A DNA stretch of 17,377 nt, from contig JABYQS010000598.1 in assembly GCA_022592435.1 (NCBI GenBank), forward strand, positions 1-17,377. Direction: 5' to 3'. The notes under the pieces were generated by a model, which did not search any database, was not told the origin of the DNA, and saw nothing but the letters and a program-made list of their open reading frames with translations. Below are positions 8,674-17,377 of the stretch, one piece after another. This stretch comes from Cerioporus squamosus. Its lineage: Eukaryota; Basidiomycota; Agaricomycetes; Polyporales; Polyporaceae. A program made the translations under genes and the position numbers. Within the stretch, counting starts at the first letter, position 1. The number at the start of each line of letters is the position of its first letter.

Positions 8674-9601
8674 ATGAGGACTCTCCAGCTCCCTCCCCCT
8701 TTGGACCTTTCTCACCCTCGCTCAATCAGCCCTGGTGGTTGCCCCTCTGCGGACTTCGAGATGGGCTCTCCAAGATCCTGGTGCGGGTCTCTGATTCTAC
8801 CCGACCGTCCCCGGACGTCGGAGTCGCGCCGACCCTCGTGGTCCGCTTCCAACGCCCCGGACAATGTCCCGAAGAGCACCTGGCGCGTTATGCCAGGGTC
8901 CTACATCGCCTTCTCTCTGGACGTGTCCGGACGCGCGAACTACTACCCGCCGAATTCAAGAGCGGCACAGGCCCTTCTCACTTTCAAGGGTGGCCGGTAC
9001 CTCGGGCTGGTGGCGGGCTCGTGGGTGACAAGGTCGGATGACGACACGCGCTACATCGAGACACTCACCGTCTTGTTCGTCGCACGGATGCCGCCACCGA
9101 TTCCGGAGGCCGAGGGCCACTTCGTCCCCATTGCACCGTGCAGCGACCCAGAGTTCAGCGTCGAGGGACGCACACCTATCAGCACCAAGCCCCTGTTCCC
9201 GCTCAAGGACCGCTTACAGTGGACGACGTTCGGCACACTCCTCCAGATCGAGACGCTCGTCGAGTCTTCGCTCGGCTTCAAGATGGACGACGACGAGTTT
9301 AACCAGCTCGAGGTCGTTGTCAAGGCCGACATGGAGGCGCTCGGCGAAGCCCCGGCTACGAATGCGCTCGAGAAGCTTCGGATTCCAACTGAGCCAATTC
9401 CTGCGACCATTTGGCGCGATATCCGGGGGGAGCACAAGGAGGATCCCATGGACTATATCACGGAGCTCTACGAGTGAGTGATACAGTTCACTTCGCTGCG
9501 TCTTGCGCGCCCGGTGTGGCATGAAGGTTCCCTTGCTGACTGTCCCCGTTGCTTCTTACAGGCTCATCGACGTGCTGCAGTCAGAGTCCGAAAACTCGTA
9601 G
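8674..9601 (+). CDS. Unrecognised conserved-looking protein, two exons
   Basis: I do not recognise the family. Exons 8674-9473 and 9562-9601, intron 9474-9561 (gtgagt..ttacag, 88 nt); 840 nt, 279 residues. The splice replaces an immediate TGA with the tail LIDVLQSESENS. From about residue 60 the protein looks well structured: TWRVMPGSYIAFSLDVSG, GGRYLGLVAGSWVTRSDDD, TRYIETLTVLFVARMPPP, EGHFVPIAPCSDPEF, LQWTTFGTLLQIETLVESS. No signal peptide, membrane segment or catalytic motif is evident. The first ~60 residues are low-complexity (Pro/Ser/Arg-rich), while a second frame over the same bases (SLNQPWWLPLCGLRDGLSKI) looks at least as protein-like, so the N-terminus may be affected by indels. A TATA box lies 108 bp upstream. 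It converges on ARP6. Confidence 0.7.
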
Positions 9602-10013
9602 AACCTTGCTGGACAGACGGAATTTTGTGTGTACCCTTTTACGGACTCAGGGTCCGCGATTTGCGCGCGCAGTGTAAGCTTTGTAGGATGTTGGGAGTCC
9701 GGACTAGCCGGCAATGTATCTCTTGGTCCATATGCTGCAGCTTCAAATGTGTCTTCGTTTACATGGACAATCCATCGGATTCCATAGTACGACGTACACC
9801 GGACGCCGCGGGTGAGCTTCTCGTCGGCATTGGCAGTTCTTCTTATGTTGGAACGGAGGGCGGCGTGTGCTCTACTTGTGCGATAGCACGGTGGTGCTGC
9901 AGTCCCCGGCGACGCGACCAAGTGTGTGATGACTGGAACGACGCGAAATGAAACAATTGAAGAAGATATTGTGGTCGTAAAAGCCGCTCCGGTTGCGTAT
10001 GGGTGCGGAGTGC
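9602..10013. other. Convergent 3' spacer, unrecognised gene / ARP6
   Basis: 412 bp between two stop codons. Long open frames on both strands (up to 157 codons) have no protein-like motifs and are probably chance. No repeat or RNA gene seen. Confidence 0.5.
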
Positions 10014-12253
10014 TCACGACTGCCGCTTCGCAGCTCCTCTTCCCCGTCCTCTCCCACGAACATACTTCTTCGTCGCAGGCGGCGGGCTCTCGTCGTCTTC
10101 GTCCGACCTGCCTCGCGCTCCTTTGCCCTTCGCCGGCTCGCGCCCACGCGCACCCTCTTTCTCCACCGGCTTCCAGTCCCTGAATTTGCGCCTACACGCA
10201 CTGCTCCCCATTTCTTGGTATTCTTCGCGTGTCACCACGGACTGGGGAAACTCCGGCCGCGCGGCAAACGCGACCGCCGAACGGTATGCCTCGAGGATCG
10301 GCCTACGCGACGGGTGTGAGTTGCCAAATGCCGAACTGCGGCGGTCCATGGATCGAGTGGACATCAGGGACTCACTCCTCAGATGTATACACGGCAACTT
10401 CGCAGTCTATGGGCGCAAGAGACCGCAGCTCGGACATGCTGTCAGAGCGAGCGTCCGCGTCTGGTCAGCGAAGAACAGAAGCACACATGGGCGACGGGTG
10501 GATAGACTGATGTGGCAGCTGTCGCCCTCCACCCCACTTACAGTCTTTTGAGGAAACCCGGCATGGCGGTGTTCCCCCCAATCAGCCCGATGTTTGCCCA
10601 AAACATGCCTTGCAGATCCTCCGGCAGGAGCGCTATGCTCGCCGCCACCGTTGCGCTCAGCCCTGCTTGCTCGAGACCTGAGGAAATCAAATCACCGTGA
10701 GCGAAGGTTCAGGCATGGCGATTCGGGCGGAAGTGATATTTGCCGATATCGGTCGGACGGAAGAGTATCTCTGGGACAGTGAACCGCTCATTGTTCATCG
10801 TCAGGGTTTGGTAACTTTCGCCGAGCGACTCCCCAGGGGTACGGATGCGCCCTGGCTTGTTGGCGGAGTAGTCCGGAAATATATACTCCTGGACTATCGG
10901 GTTCCTGGTCGGGCGCGCACTGCGATGCCGGGAAGTAAGGAGACGGGGGGCGAGTAAAACGGGGTACTCAGTTAGGCTCCCACCCCGGACACAGGCGGTG
11001 AACAGCGTTTGACAGACGCACCGGCAGGTCTCGAGGTCCTTCGCGAAGTCGTCGGATACGAAACAACAAGCCTCCTTGACTTCGTTCATGATATGTGTTT
11101 CTTCCATCATGTTCCACTGGCGGTACGAGACCGTCTCCTTGAGATGGTTTGTTAATAGCTTCCCGCCGACGTCGATGCTGACCATGCTTTGAGTCAGCAT
11201 GCACATACACGAGAAGAGGATGTAAGCAGCATACCGTTTCACAGCTTCCCAGACGACAGACCCTCCAAAAATGGGGACGACGTGCGTGAAGCTAAACCCC
11301 GAGTCTATGACAAGCAGACACTCGGGCGCTGGCAGATCTGGCTTGGCCAGCAGACTACCATAAGGTATCAAAGATGCCGCTGAACAGTAAGCAGTCCGAG
11401 AAGCCAGGGGTTAGCGTAAGCCAGACTGAACGAGTTAGAGAGGACTCACGAGTGCATCGGAAGTATGACCGAAACTCGTACTCCTCGAACACAAATTGAT
11501 CATAGATGTCTTGTATGTTGGGCAAGTTGAAGTACGGTTCTGTGATCAGCAAAGAGGATTCTGCCGTGTTGACCTGAACAAGTACGATCATATTAGCAAT
11601 CAGGCATGTCAATCAGCCTGATGACGATGCGACGCAGCGGGTACGCCGAGGTACAAGAGACTGATTAGCTTTACACCAGAGCCGTCGCAACTCGGGGGTC
11701 CCGGACGTGCGATGATGCAGCAGACTGCATCGCTGCGTGTCATTTGGGTTGTGAATTAGTGATGCTCGAGTTCACGCCTTCGAGAAGGTCGGTGAAGAGC
11801 ATGGTTCTACCATCCGCTAACCGTACTGTCCTCGTTCTGTAACAGATAGATAGGGCACACTGACCGCCAACACTTCGTTCGAGAAGAGACCGTCCCATAC
11901 GGCCTTTGGGCATCCCAGTCAACGAGGAGTCCCTGACAGCTGTAATGCGTTGGTCATATGTGCGGGATGGTCAGATATGCCGTTCTCACCTTCTCGAAGG
12001 GCAACCGGAAACGCAGAGATGTAAAGTCGCGACATTTTGCGAGCTCGTGGCCGATGTACGTCGCGTTATCACCCTTCGCGCGCACGATGGCGTTCGGGAT
12101 AACTCTGCAGAACAGTCAAACATGTATTTCTCTTTCTCCGAGCTCGTACGACAAATCGACAAACCGAGGCTGTTCGTCGTGGACGCCGAGAATCCCTGCC
12201 TTGATGGTCGAGGCCCCGTTGTCTAGAATGACAGTGCAGGTGGTGGTGGGCAT
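10014..12253 (-). CDS. arp6: Actin-related protein 6 (Arp6-like), one frame break
   Basis: Nuclear actin-related protein of the SWR1 complex, which deposits H2A.Z. Ten exons: 12253-12165, 12104-11990, 11932-11865, 11573-11450, 11379-11235, 11177-11022, 10919-10744, 10677-10542, 10438-10376, 10302-10014. Key sequence: [20 protein letters not shown] at the start, then [68 protein letters not shown] (D158-S-G), [63 protein letters not shown] and [10 protein letters not shown]. Exon 3 lacks one base at an A run (T run 11905-11907 on the plus strand): CAA-AGG-CC should read CAA-AAG-GCC to give [15 protein letters not shown]. Corrected length is about 453 residues. The C-terminal ~50 residues after RDWKP are basic/acidic and end in [12 protein letters not shown]. 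The intron at 10678-10743 appears GC-AG. Confidence 0.93.
10678..10743 (-). other. GC-AG intron of ARP6
   Basis: Exon 7 must end in GATATCG and exon 8 start GTCTCGAG to give the conserved [13 protein letters not shown]. That puts gcaaat at the donor and cctcag at the acceptor. No GT donor gives the same joint. Confidence 0.6.
11574..11864 (-). other. Long intron 3 of ARP6 (291 nt)
   Basis: Donor gtcagt at 11864 and acceptor gttcag at 11574 join EVLA to [13 protein letters not shown], contiguous in the family. It is several times longer than most introns of the gene (57-103 nt). Nothing recognisable is embedded. Confidence 0.7.
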
Positions 12254-13025
12254 GTCTCGTTATAATGCTGGCTTGCCTCCAGCACGAACGGAGGAAGAGA
12301 GGTGAGAAGAGCAACGAAGAGACGATCCCCTGGCGGCTAGAAGAACACGGTTGAAGCCCAGCACCAATCGCGAGGAGGAGGAGAGAAGCAGTCGCGTTGA
12401 GGGTGGCCAAGAACGCCCGTCACGTATGCGCGTGATTGGCTCGCCAGCGCTGAGATCGGCACATGCGGGGACATGCCTGAGTATCTTGCCTTCGCTCTTC
12501 CATCCAGTCGGAGCTGGTCTATCACAGTCCAGAGCTGCTCGATTGCGCGAAAGCGAGCGATAGCATCCTTGCAGCAGTGCAGCCAATCCGAGGTCAGTTG
12601 AGGCACGCTCTGGGTCTCAGGAAGGGAGATCTAATTCATCGGTGTAGCGGAGTTCTAGTGCGGTGCATCGTACACCGGGTCTAGTTGCATCTTGTCAGTT
12701 CGCGCCCGGATCCAGGACAACAGCGAACTTGTCAAAGCTCTGTCAGTGTGCCCTGCACCTGGAGCCTTCCTCCTCCCTCAACCAGTGCGTTATACCCCAC
12801 ACTCTTGACCATGATAACTCACGTTCGTGAGCATCCGACGTGTTTCGGTCATGTACGAACCAACAGATCCGAACTCAGACTGTCACCCGCCGCATATCCA
12901 CGCGAAGTACTGCTGCTCGCGTTCTAGCCAGTTATCGCTCAGCCGGTATAGGGGCTCACATCCTACATTGCACCCGTACAACATCTACTCACTGTTGCCC
13001 CTTGCCTGCGTAGCCAACTCGATCA
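12254..13025. other. ARP6-TANGO2 divergent spacer with coding-like minus-strand fragments
   Basis: 772 bp between divergent start codons. CCAAT-type motifs occur as attgg at 12435-12439 and ccaat at 12583-12587. On the minus strand there are protein-like fragments (DNWLEREQQYFAWICGG near 12900-12950; SYMTETRRMLTN followed by a good gtgagt donor at 12830; FDKFAVVLDPGA near 12715-12750; DWLHCCKDAIARFRAIEQ and LWTVIDQLRLDGRAKARY at about 12480-12595). They sit in different frames with stops between. This may be a small or decayed gene broken by indels, or chance. No family recognised. Confidence 0.3.
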
Positions 13026-14203
13026 ATGTGTGTTGGCTTTTGGACTCTGGACCATCCAGAATATGCTTTGTAAGTATTGCGTTCGCAAGAGTACTTCTGT
13101 GACTGGAACATCTGATCAACATTCCGCGTACTCAGGATTCTCTGCAATAATCGCGACGAGTACTTGCATCGGCCGACTACGCCTGCTCACTGGCACTCAT
13201 TCGGACCAATCAACGTCCAAGATGATCCAAAAGGCAGTGTCCTGTCCGGACGAGACATCCTCGCAGGCGGGACTTGGGCAGGAGTCAGTCGGACTGGCAG
13301 AGTTGCCCTTCTGTGCGTTGTCTTCCATAACTTGGGCCCCCGCTATCGTGCTCATTCCCTTCTCAGGACAAACATTACGGAACCACCACGGAAGTACGAC
13401 TCATCCCGCGGAGACCTCACTCACTCTTTTCTGCTTCCAAAAGCACCGAAGCGGACGCTGCAGGCCGAGATCGACGAGTTTCTAGAGGAGAATCGCGATC
13501 GCGCCTACGCCGGATTCAACTTGCTCGTCTTGTCGCCTTCGGTCTCTACTGGCGATCTCGGACCGCGCCCAGTCTCGCTAGACGGCGCGTTCCTCACGAA
13601 CTCTGGCGGAGGCGGCAAGATCGTCGCTCGCATGCTTTCTGATGAGGAACGTCGCTGTGGGGGTATGTCCAATGGCGTTGACCGCCATGGTGCCAATGAA
13701 TGGCCCAAGGTGCAGCATGGCATGCGGGCCCTACGCTCGCTTCTCGACACATTGCCACAGCACGCTGCGGAAACCGAGATCGTGGAACACCTCTTTGAGC
13801 TCTTGACGTGAGTTCCTCACTATTGTTCTCATGCTCTCTCTCCTCCTTCTGCACCCGCGAGGCGTTTTGGTGTGCTGACAATCTACGCACGATCAGCTGG
13901 AAGAGCGAGCATGCTATAGTTAACCGAGCAGAGCTGCGAAATACCATCCAGGTGGAGCCTATCCCCCTCCCACTCTCCTCGTTCCCACCCGTGACCGAAC
14001 AAGCGACCCCGTCCTCGATGTTATATTACGGCACTCGCTTGTCTACGGTGTTACTGATCCGTCGGGACGGAAGCGTTACTTTCATTGAGCGCGACATCTG
14101 GACTCTCGACGAGAGCGGCGCGGTCGTCAAGCGAGATTCGGGACACGATCGCGTCTTCCGGTTCCAGATCGAGCCTGAAGTTGAAGGTCCGGAGTCCATA
14201 TAG
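13026..14203 (+). CDS. TANGO2/NRDE family protein
   Basis: Member of the transport and Golgi organisation 2 family (NRDE domain), conserved from bacteria to man and implicated in haem and lipid/CoA handling; exact activity unsettled. Exons 13026-13069, 13136-13312, 13367-13807, 13897-14203; introns 66, 54 and 89 nt; 969 nt, 322 residues, no frame break. The protein starts MCVGFWTLDHPEYALILCNN, with the family's conserved Cys2 and the NRDE motif at 20-23. The next block is RPTTPAHWHSFG, then the family block DILAGGTWAGVSRTGRVALL and TNITEP. Later: SRGDLTHSFLL, AGFNLLVLSP, WPKVQHGMRALRSLL and, near the C-terminus, YYGTRLSTVLLIRRDGSVTF then IERDIW. Start chosen because the family begins at this Met-Cys. 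It is divergent from ARP6 and convergent with the Zn2Cys6 regulator. Confidence 0.94.
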
Positions 14204-14507
14204 TCGGCTTGCTGGGAATTCGGGGGCGCGGCGAAGTGTGGTGTGAGAAAGCAGAGAAGTATCCAAGATGTATTCGGACCGTATTATACTACCTTTACGC
14301 TACTATGCTACACGGAACGCCGTATAATGTACAGTTTGGCAACCCGATGCCCCAGTCCTACATATGATAAATACACGGCCTATCGAGTATCAGGGGTGGC
14401 TGGTATATGGGAAGGAGGAGGGAGGAAGCGATAGCGAGCTGACAAGCAAGAAAGTCCAATAGATGTCCGCAGCGTGTCATATATACTTTCCAGAAAGCAC
14501 GGAAGAC
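14204..14507. other. Convergent 3' spacer, TANGO2 / Zn2Cys6 regulator
   Basis: 304 bp, A/T-richer than the genes around it, with a short open frame but no recognisable gene or repeat. Confidence 0.5.
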
Positions 14508-16059
14508 CTAGGTGATATGATAGGTCTTATGAAATGCGACGTGCTCTGGCTGAGCGGCAGCGACGGGAAAGTACGAGTCATACCCCGCGGACTGCCCATG
14601 GCGGCGGCGCTGGGCCACTGCTCGTGCATCTGGTTCTGCCCAAGGCTTGACTGGCTCGACGTCGAGATGGGAGACATGCTCAGCTCCGTCTCCGTCGGCG
14701 TCGAGAGGCCCTCGTACGACGAGGAGCCGTTGGCGTTGTACGAGCTGTTCCCACTGCTTGTGCCGCGCGCAGTGAGTCCTCTGCGCACCAAACCACGAGC
14801 TGATCGTCACTCACTGCATGATGTCGTTGAGCTCCGTCACCCGCCTGACGATCACGCAGGCATGACGGGCGGCACTGTGCTCGGGCAGCTGACGCAAGAG
14901 CGCAAGCGTGTTCTGGAGCTGATTCGTGAGCCCGATCAATGCGTTGCCCGCAGCGGGGTTGTCACGCATGGGCAGGACTGCACGTATTGCTGCTCCTGGT
15001 AGTACTGGTCGCCGCCGTTGGAGGCGCCATGCCGCGCCTCGCTGTACGTCATGACAGACGCGGACGAAGGCGAGGAATAGCAGGAGGAGTCGTCCGTGGG
15101 CGAGTAGACCCCGTTTGCGTGCTGGTGCGCCTGCTGGTTGCGATAGAGACTGTAGGCTGCGTGGCGCCGCCATCGACTCCGTGGTGGTCGGAGAGGGAGT
15201 GAAGCGGTAGAGCTGGTGCTGTGCGGGGTCAGAGGACTGCTCGGTCTTGATCGCAGGAGGCAGTCGACCGTTCGCTCCCTGCATGGCGGAGTCGTCGTGA
15301 CGGTCGCGGCCGACCTTTTGGTACTGAAGACGCCGAGAAGAGCGCGAATGCCACTTCTCGTTCGCGTCGCCGTCGCAGAAGTTGGGCTCGGCCCACTTCG
15401 GATGGGGTTTGCCTGCCCGCGGAGGATCGCTGAGTTGGCGGCGCTCGCCGGACGCGCAAAGCGGGAATAGTGCTGCTCACCACGAAGCTCGACGAGGCTC
15501 TCGAGCTCGGCAATTCTGTTCCGCAGGCGGTGTTCTCGTCGACATTCGGATCATCCCTGTGTGGGCGTCCGACGTTCAGCATGTGAGGGTCTCGCGTGCA
15601 CGACGGAAAGTAACCGACCTCAGCGCGGGGTCGTCCACTTCGTAGACACACAGGCCCGTCTACGTCGGGTTCCAGAACGGGTCAGGATAAACCCGATATG
15701 ATCAAAAAGGTAAATGCTAGTACCAGGCCAAGTTGGATGCAGCGCTGGCATGGCCGCTTCCTATCACACTGTGAAAATGCATCAGCGTCGGGTAGGCAAT
15801 GACGAGCGCGTGCAGTACGCGTACCTTGCGTTTGGAAGTATGGCAGTTCAGGCAGGATTGGGTGGTGCGGTTCCGCCGCCTATGGCGTAGGCGAAGTTGA
15901 GCATGAGGGTAGGGGAGGGTGTATGTGCCATGGCAGTACTCACCTCTTGCGGTGGTCCACCTCCAGGCCGGCGAGGTCGAAGTCCATGATTTCGCCCTTG
16001 AACTGCAAGGGCTGAGGAAGGGTGTCGGAAGGGATGATAGTAGTCGATGACATGGTCAT
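14508..16059 (-). CDS. Zn2Cys6 fungal transcription factor, with apparent indels
   Basis: Sequence-specific DNA-binding regulator; targets unknown. Exons: 16059-15944, 15879-15825, 15768-15724, 15659-15619, 15556-15481, 15412-14815, 14756-14508. The first four, joined, give a binuclear zinc cluster with C48, C51, C58, C64, C67 and C76, spacing CX2CX6CX5CX2CX8C (SCLNCHTSKRKCDRKRPCQR then CIQLGLTGLCVYE). A coiled-coil-like helix follows (CRREHRLRNRIAELESLVEL), then KPHPKWAEPNFCDGD, a Ser/Pro/Tyr-rich middle, a conserved-looking helix (NALIGLTNQLQNTLALLRQL, then RRVTELNDIM), and a Ser/Thr-rich tail ending FHKTYHIT. Keeping these parts needs one missing base in exon 5 (about 15547-15553) and one in exon 7 (about 14581-14600). 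Two compensating shifts in exon 6 (about 15160-15190 and 14960-14985) are likely because the alternative frame reads NGVYSPTDDSSCYSSPSSAS. Expected about 393 residues. Confidence 0.85.
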
Positions 16060-16112
16060 GGCCCAGGTAGTGGTTGATGGGGACTCGGAGGTGTCGAAGG
16101 GGGACGGACATC

Positions 16113-16119
16113 CTTATAT
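16113..16119 (-). promoter_or_regulatory. TATA-like box of the Zn2Cys6 gene
   Basis: ATATAAG on the minus strand, within AATATAAGGA (16111-16120), about 55-60 bp before the ATG at 16059. Position is a little close but plausible. Confidence 0.4.
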
Positions 16120-16807
16120 TCGCTTCAAGGGTGCCACGAGCGCCTTCGAAGGACGCCTTCACGGCCAGATCCTGCCAGAGGAGATCTAAGCGGAAACCAG
16201 TCCACCGTCACGGACTTCGAAGGACAACAGCACAGAATTGGCGCGGGGGCCCAACAGAATCCACGGCCCTGAGCACACTTCTGGACTGCCCCAGGACGCA
16301 CGCCGTTTCACAAGAGGCGTGACATAACGTGTGAGTTCAAGGAAATCTCCTTAGCGTGGACGTTTGCGGATGCAGATAAGATTCTGCTGAATGGGCAACG
16401 TCGGATGCCGTTATGCATGGAATGATGATATCCAAGAACTCAGATATCAGAGTAGAAATCAGACCTCGCAATTGAGGAATTAGAGACCTTCCAGGGTCGA
16501 CCCAAGACGCTACTGCTTTCGCGTTCAATGTGCTCCTGGGGCGCCGCCGGCGCGATGCGACCGTGGCCATACAACAGGCTTCAGGGAGCAAGATACGGTT
16601 CGGGTTCGCTGACGCAGTTGGCGTCCGGTGGCAGACGACGGCTGCGATGAACAAGAGATGTTCCGTGCGCAATATATCCAGGAACAGGAGAGCTGTCCCA
16701 GTCACACACGGGCCACCCCGACACCGGTTGGCATCAACAATCCGAGAGGATATGTATGTACATATGGCATCATGGAGTCCCCGACCCCGCTGCGAGTCGG
16801 GACGTAC
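16120..16807. other. Upstream region with no supported gene
   Basis: It holds a 122-codon minus-strand frame (16337-16705) and an overlapping 130-codon plus-strand frame (16530-16922). Neither shows a recognisable motif. A minus-strand exon could begin near 16690 after an acceptor (gggacag), continuing the right-end gene, but I cannot confirm it. Confidence 0.4.
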
Positions 16808-17377
16808 CTTGCGATGGATTGTGTTTCGTCATGGCACGCTGCGCACGACTCGACGCATTGCAGAGGAGGCTGGGACACCTGCCTTCGGCAGCTGTAGAGG
16901 ACGCGGGTGGCCGCGAGTATGATGACGAATTCGCCCATACGGCTGGAGTCGGTGCTGATACTTGTAAGGCGCGTGAAGGGAAGGGATAGTGACCGGAGAC
17001 GAGTGGGTGGTACGGAACGTCGGGTAAACGGATGTGCACTTGCTCCCTCCAACGTGTTCGATGCCGACGGCGTACTCGGGGCGAAGGCTACTTCTGATGG
17101 GCCGGCGCTGGGCGTCTGGGGCCTGTGCGAGTCGAGAACACCGGGGTCGGGAGCCCAGGACGGAAGGGGCTGCTCGTGCAAAGGGAGCGTAGATCCTTGG
17201 CCCACTCGTGGCAAAACGCGGCACTGACAAATGACTGGGTCAACAGGCATCAGAAATGTGGCGTTTGAGTTTGGTGTATCCAGCGCGTTGCTTTCTACAA
17301 CTTACGTTAACACGCCGGCCCACGGCGCTCGCCGCTACCACACGTCCAGGTGGCACCGGTCTTGGAACTCTCTTCCC
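16808..17377 (-). CDS. Unidentified gene, partial, cut by right edge (tentative)
   Basis: Not recognised. On the minus strand a frame open from the edge to 17306 (VPRPVPPGRVVAASAVGRRV) meets a strong gtaagt donor; a 71-nt intron (17235-17305, tgacccag acceptor) joins it to SFVSAAFCHEWAKDLRSLCT. That frame stops at 17088-17090, so this could be the C-terminus. Another frame continues over the same bases as a Ser/Pro/Thr-rich stretch (PSEVAFAPSTPSASNTLEG, then MGEFVIILAATRVLYSC) up to a gtacgt donor at 16807. Whether this is one gene with an indel, a short C-terminus, or two overlapping chance frames is undecided. Confidence 0.35.

Noticed and set aside
9051..9449. 132-codon minus-strand frame opposite the unrecognised gene
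   Set aside because: Shadow of the coding strand; the plus frame has a promoter, an intron that extends it and better sequence.
9478..10017. Overlapping long frames on both strands in the convergent spacer
   Set aside because: Between two well-defined stop codons, no motifs; the sense of each frame changes with no splice logic.
1..17377. Secondary-metabolite or defence gene cluster
   Set aside because: One P450 and one Zn2Cys6 regulator lie at opposite ends with conserved housekeeping genes between; no backbone enzyme or transporter is present.

Overview
The window is intron-dense fungal nuclear DNA. Genes are split by many short introns (mostly 48-103 nt, GT-AG, sites such as gtgagt, gtacgt and gtaagt). 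The gene set (DSC complex subunit, DASH subunit ASK1, KIN17, ARP6, TANGO2/NRDE protein, Zn2Cys6 regulator, cytochrome P450) fits a filamentous basidiomycete, most likely an Agaricomycete. That placement is inferred from gene architecture and protein flavour, not from a search. No prokaryotic-type operon, CRISPR array, rRNA or tRNA was seen.

Layout, left to right: (1) 1-629, minus, N-terminal part of a P450 running off the left edge. (2) 1454-2577, minus, five-exon DSC3-like gene, intact. (3) 2640-3962, two head-to-tail copies of a ~650-bp repeat, identical except for one T, with imperfect terminal inverted repeats and a 9-bp (extendable to 13-bp) flanking direct repeat; it lies between the ASK1 3' end and the DSC3 start codon. 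(4) 4184-6461, minus, ASK1-like gene whose recognisable protein is spread over several reading frames. (5) 6462-6813, divergent promoter with a 16-bp palindrome made of two ACGCGT boxes. (6) 6814-8322, plus, KIN17/RTS2-like gene with an unusually long 533-nt intron. (7) 8674-9601, plus, unrecognised two-exon gene with a TATA box. (8) 10014-12253, minus, ten-exon ARP6-like gene with one homopolymer frameshift and one GC-AG intron. (9) 13026-14203, plus, TANGO2/NRDE gene, intact. (10) 14508-16059, minus, seven-exon Zn2Cys6 transcription factor with apparent indels. (11) 16808-17377, minus, coding-like exons of an unidentified gene cut by the right edge.

The genes are unrelated housekeeping and regulatory loci, not a metabolic cluster: ER/Golgi ubiquitin ligase, kinetochore, DNA repair/replication, SWR1 chromatin remodelling, and a transcription factor. 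The sharing of a cell-cycle-type promoter by ASK1 and KIN17 is the only functional link I can point to. I did not find a convincing new biological system. The strongest unexplained signals are the tandem repeat element, the ACGCGT palindrome, the long KIN17 intron, and the clustering of single-base frame breaks in some genes (ASK1, the regulator, single sites in ARP6 and P450) while others (DSC3, KIN17, TANGO2) are clean. The frame breaks look more like sequence/assembly indels than gene death, but this cannot be settled from the window alone.
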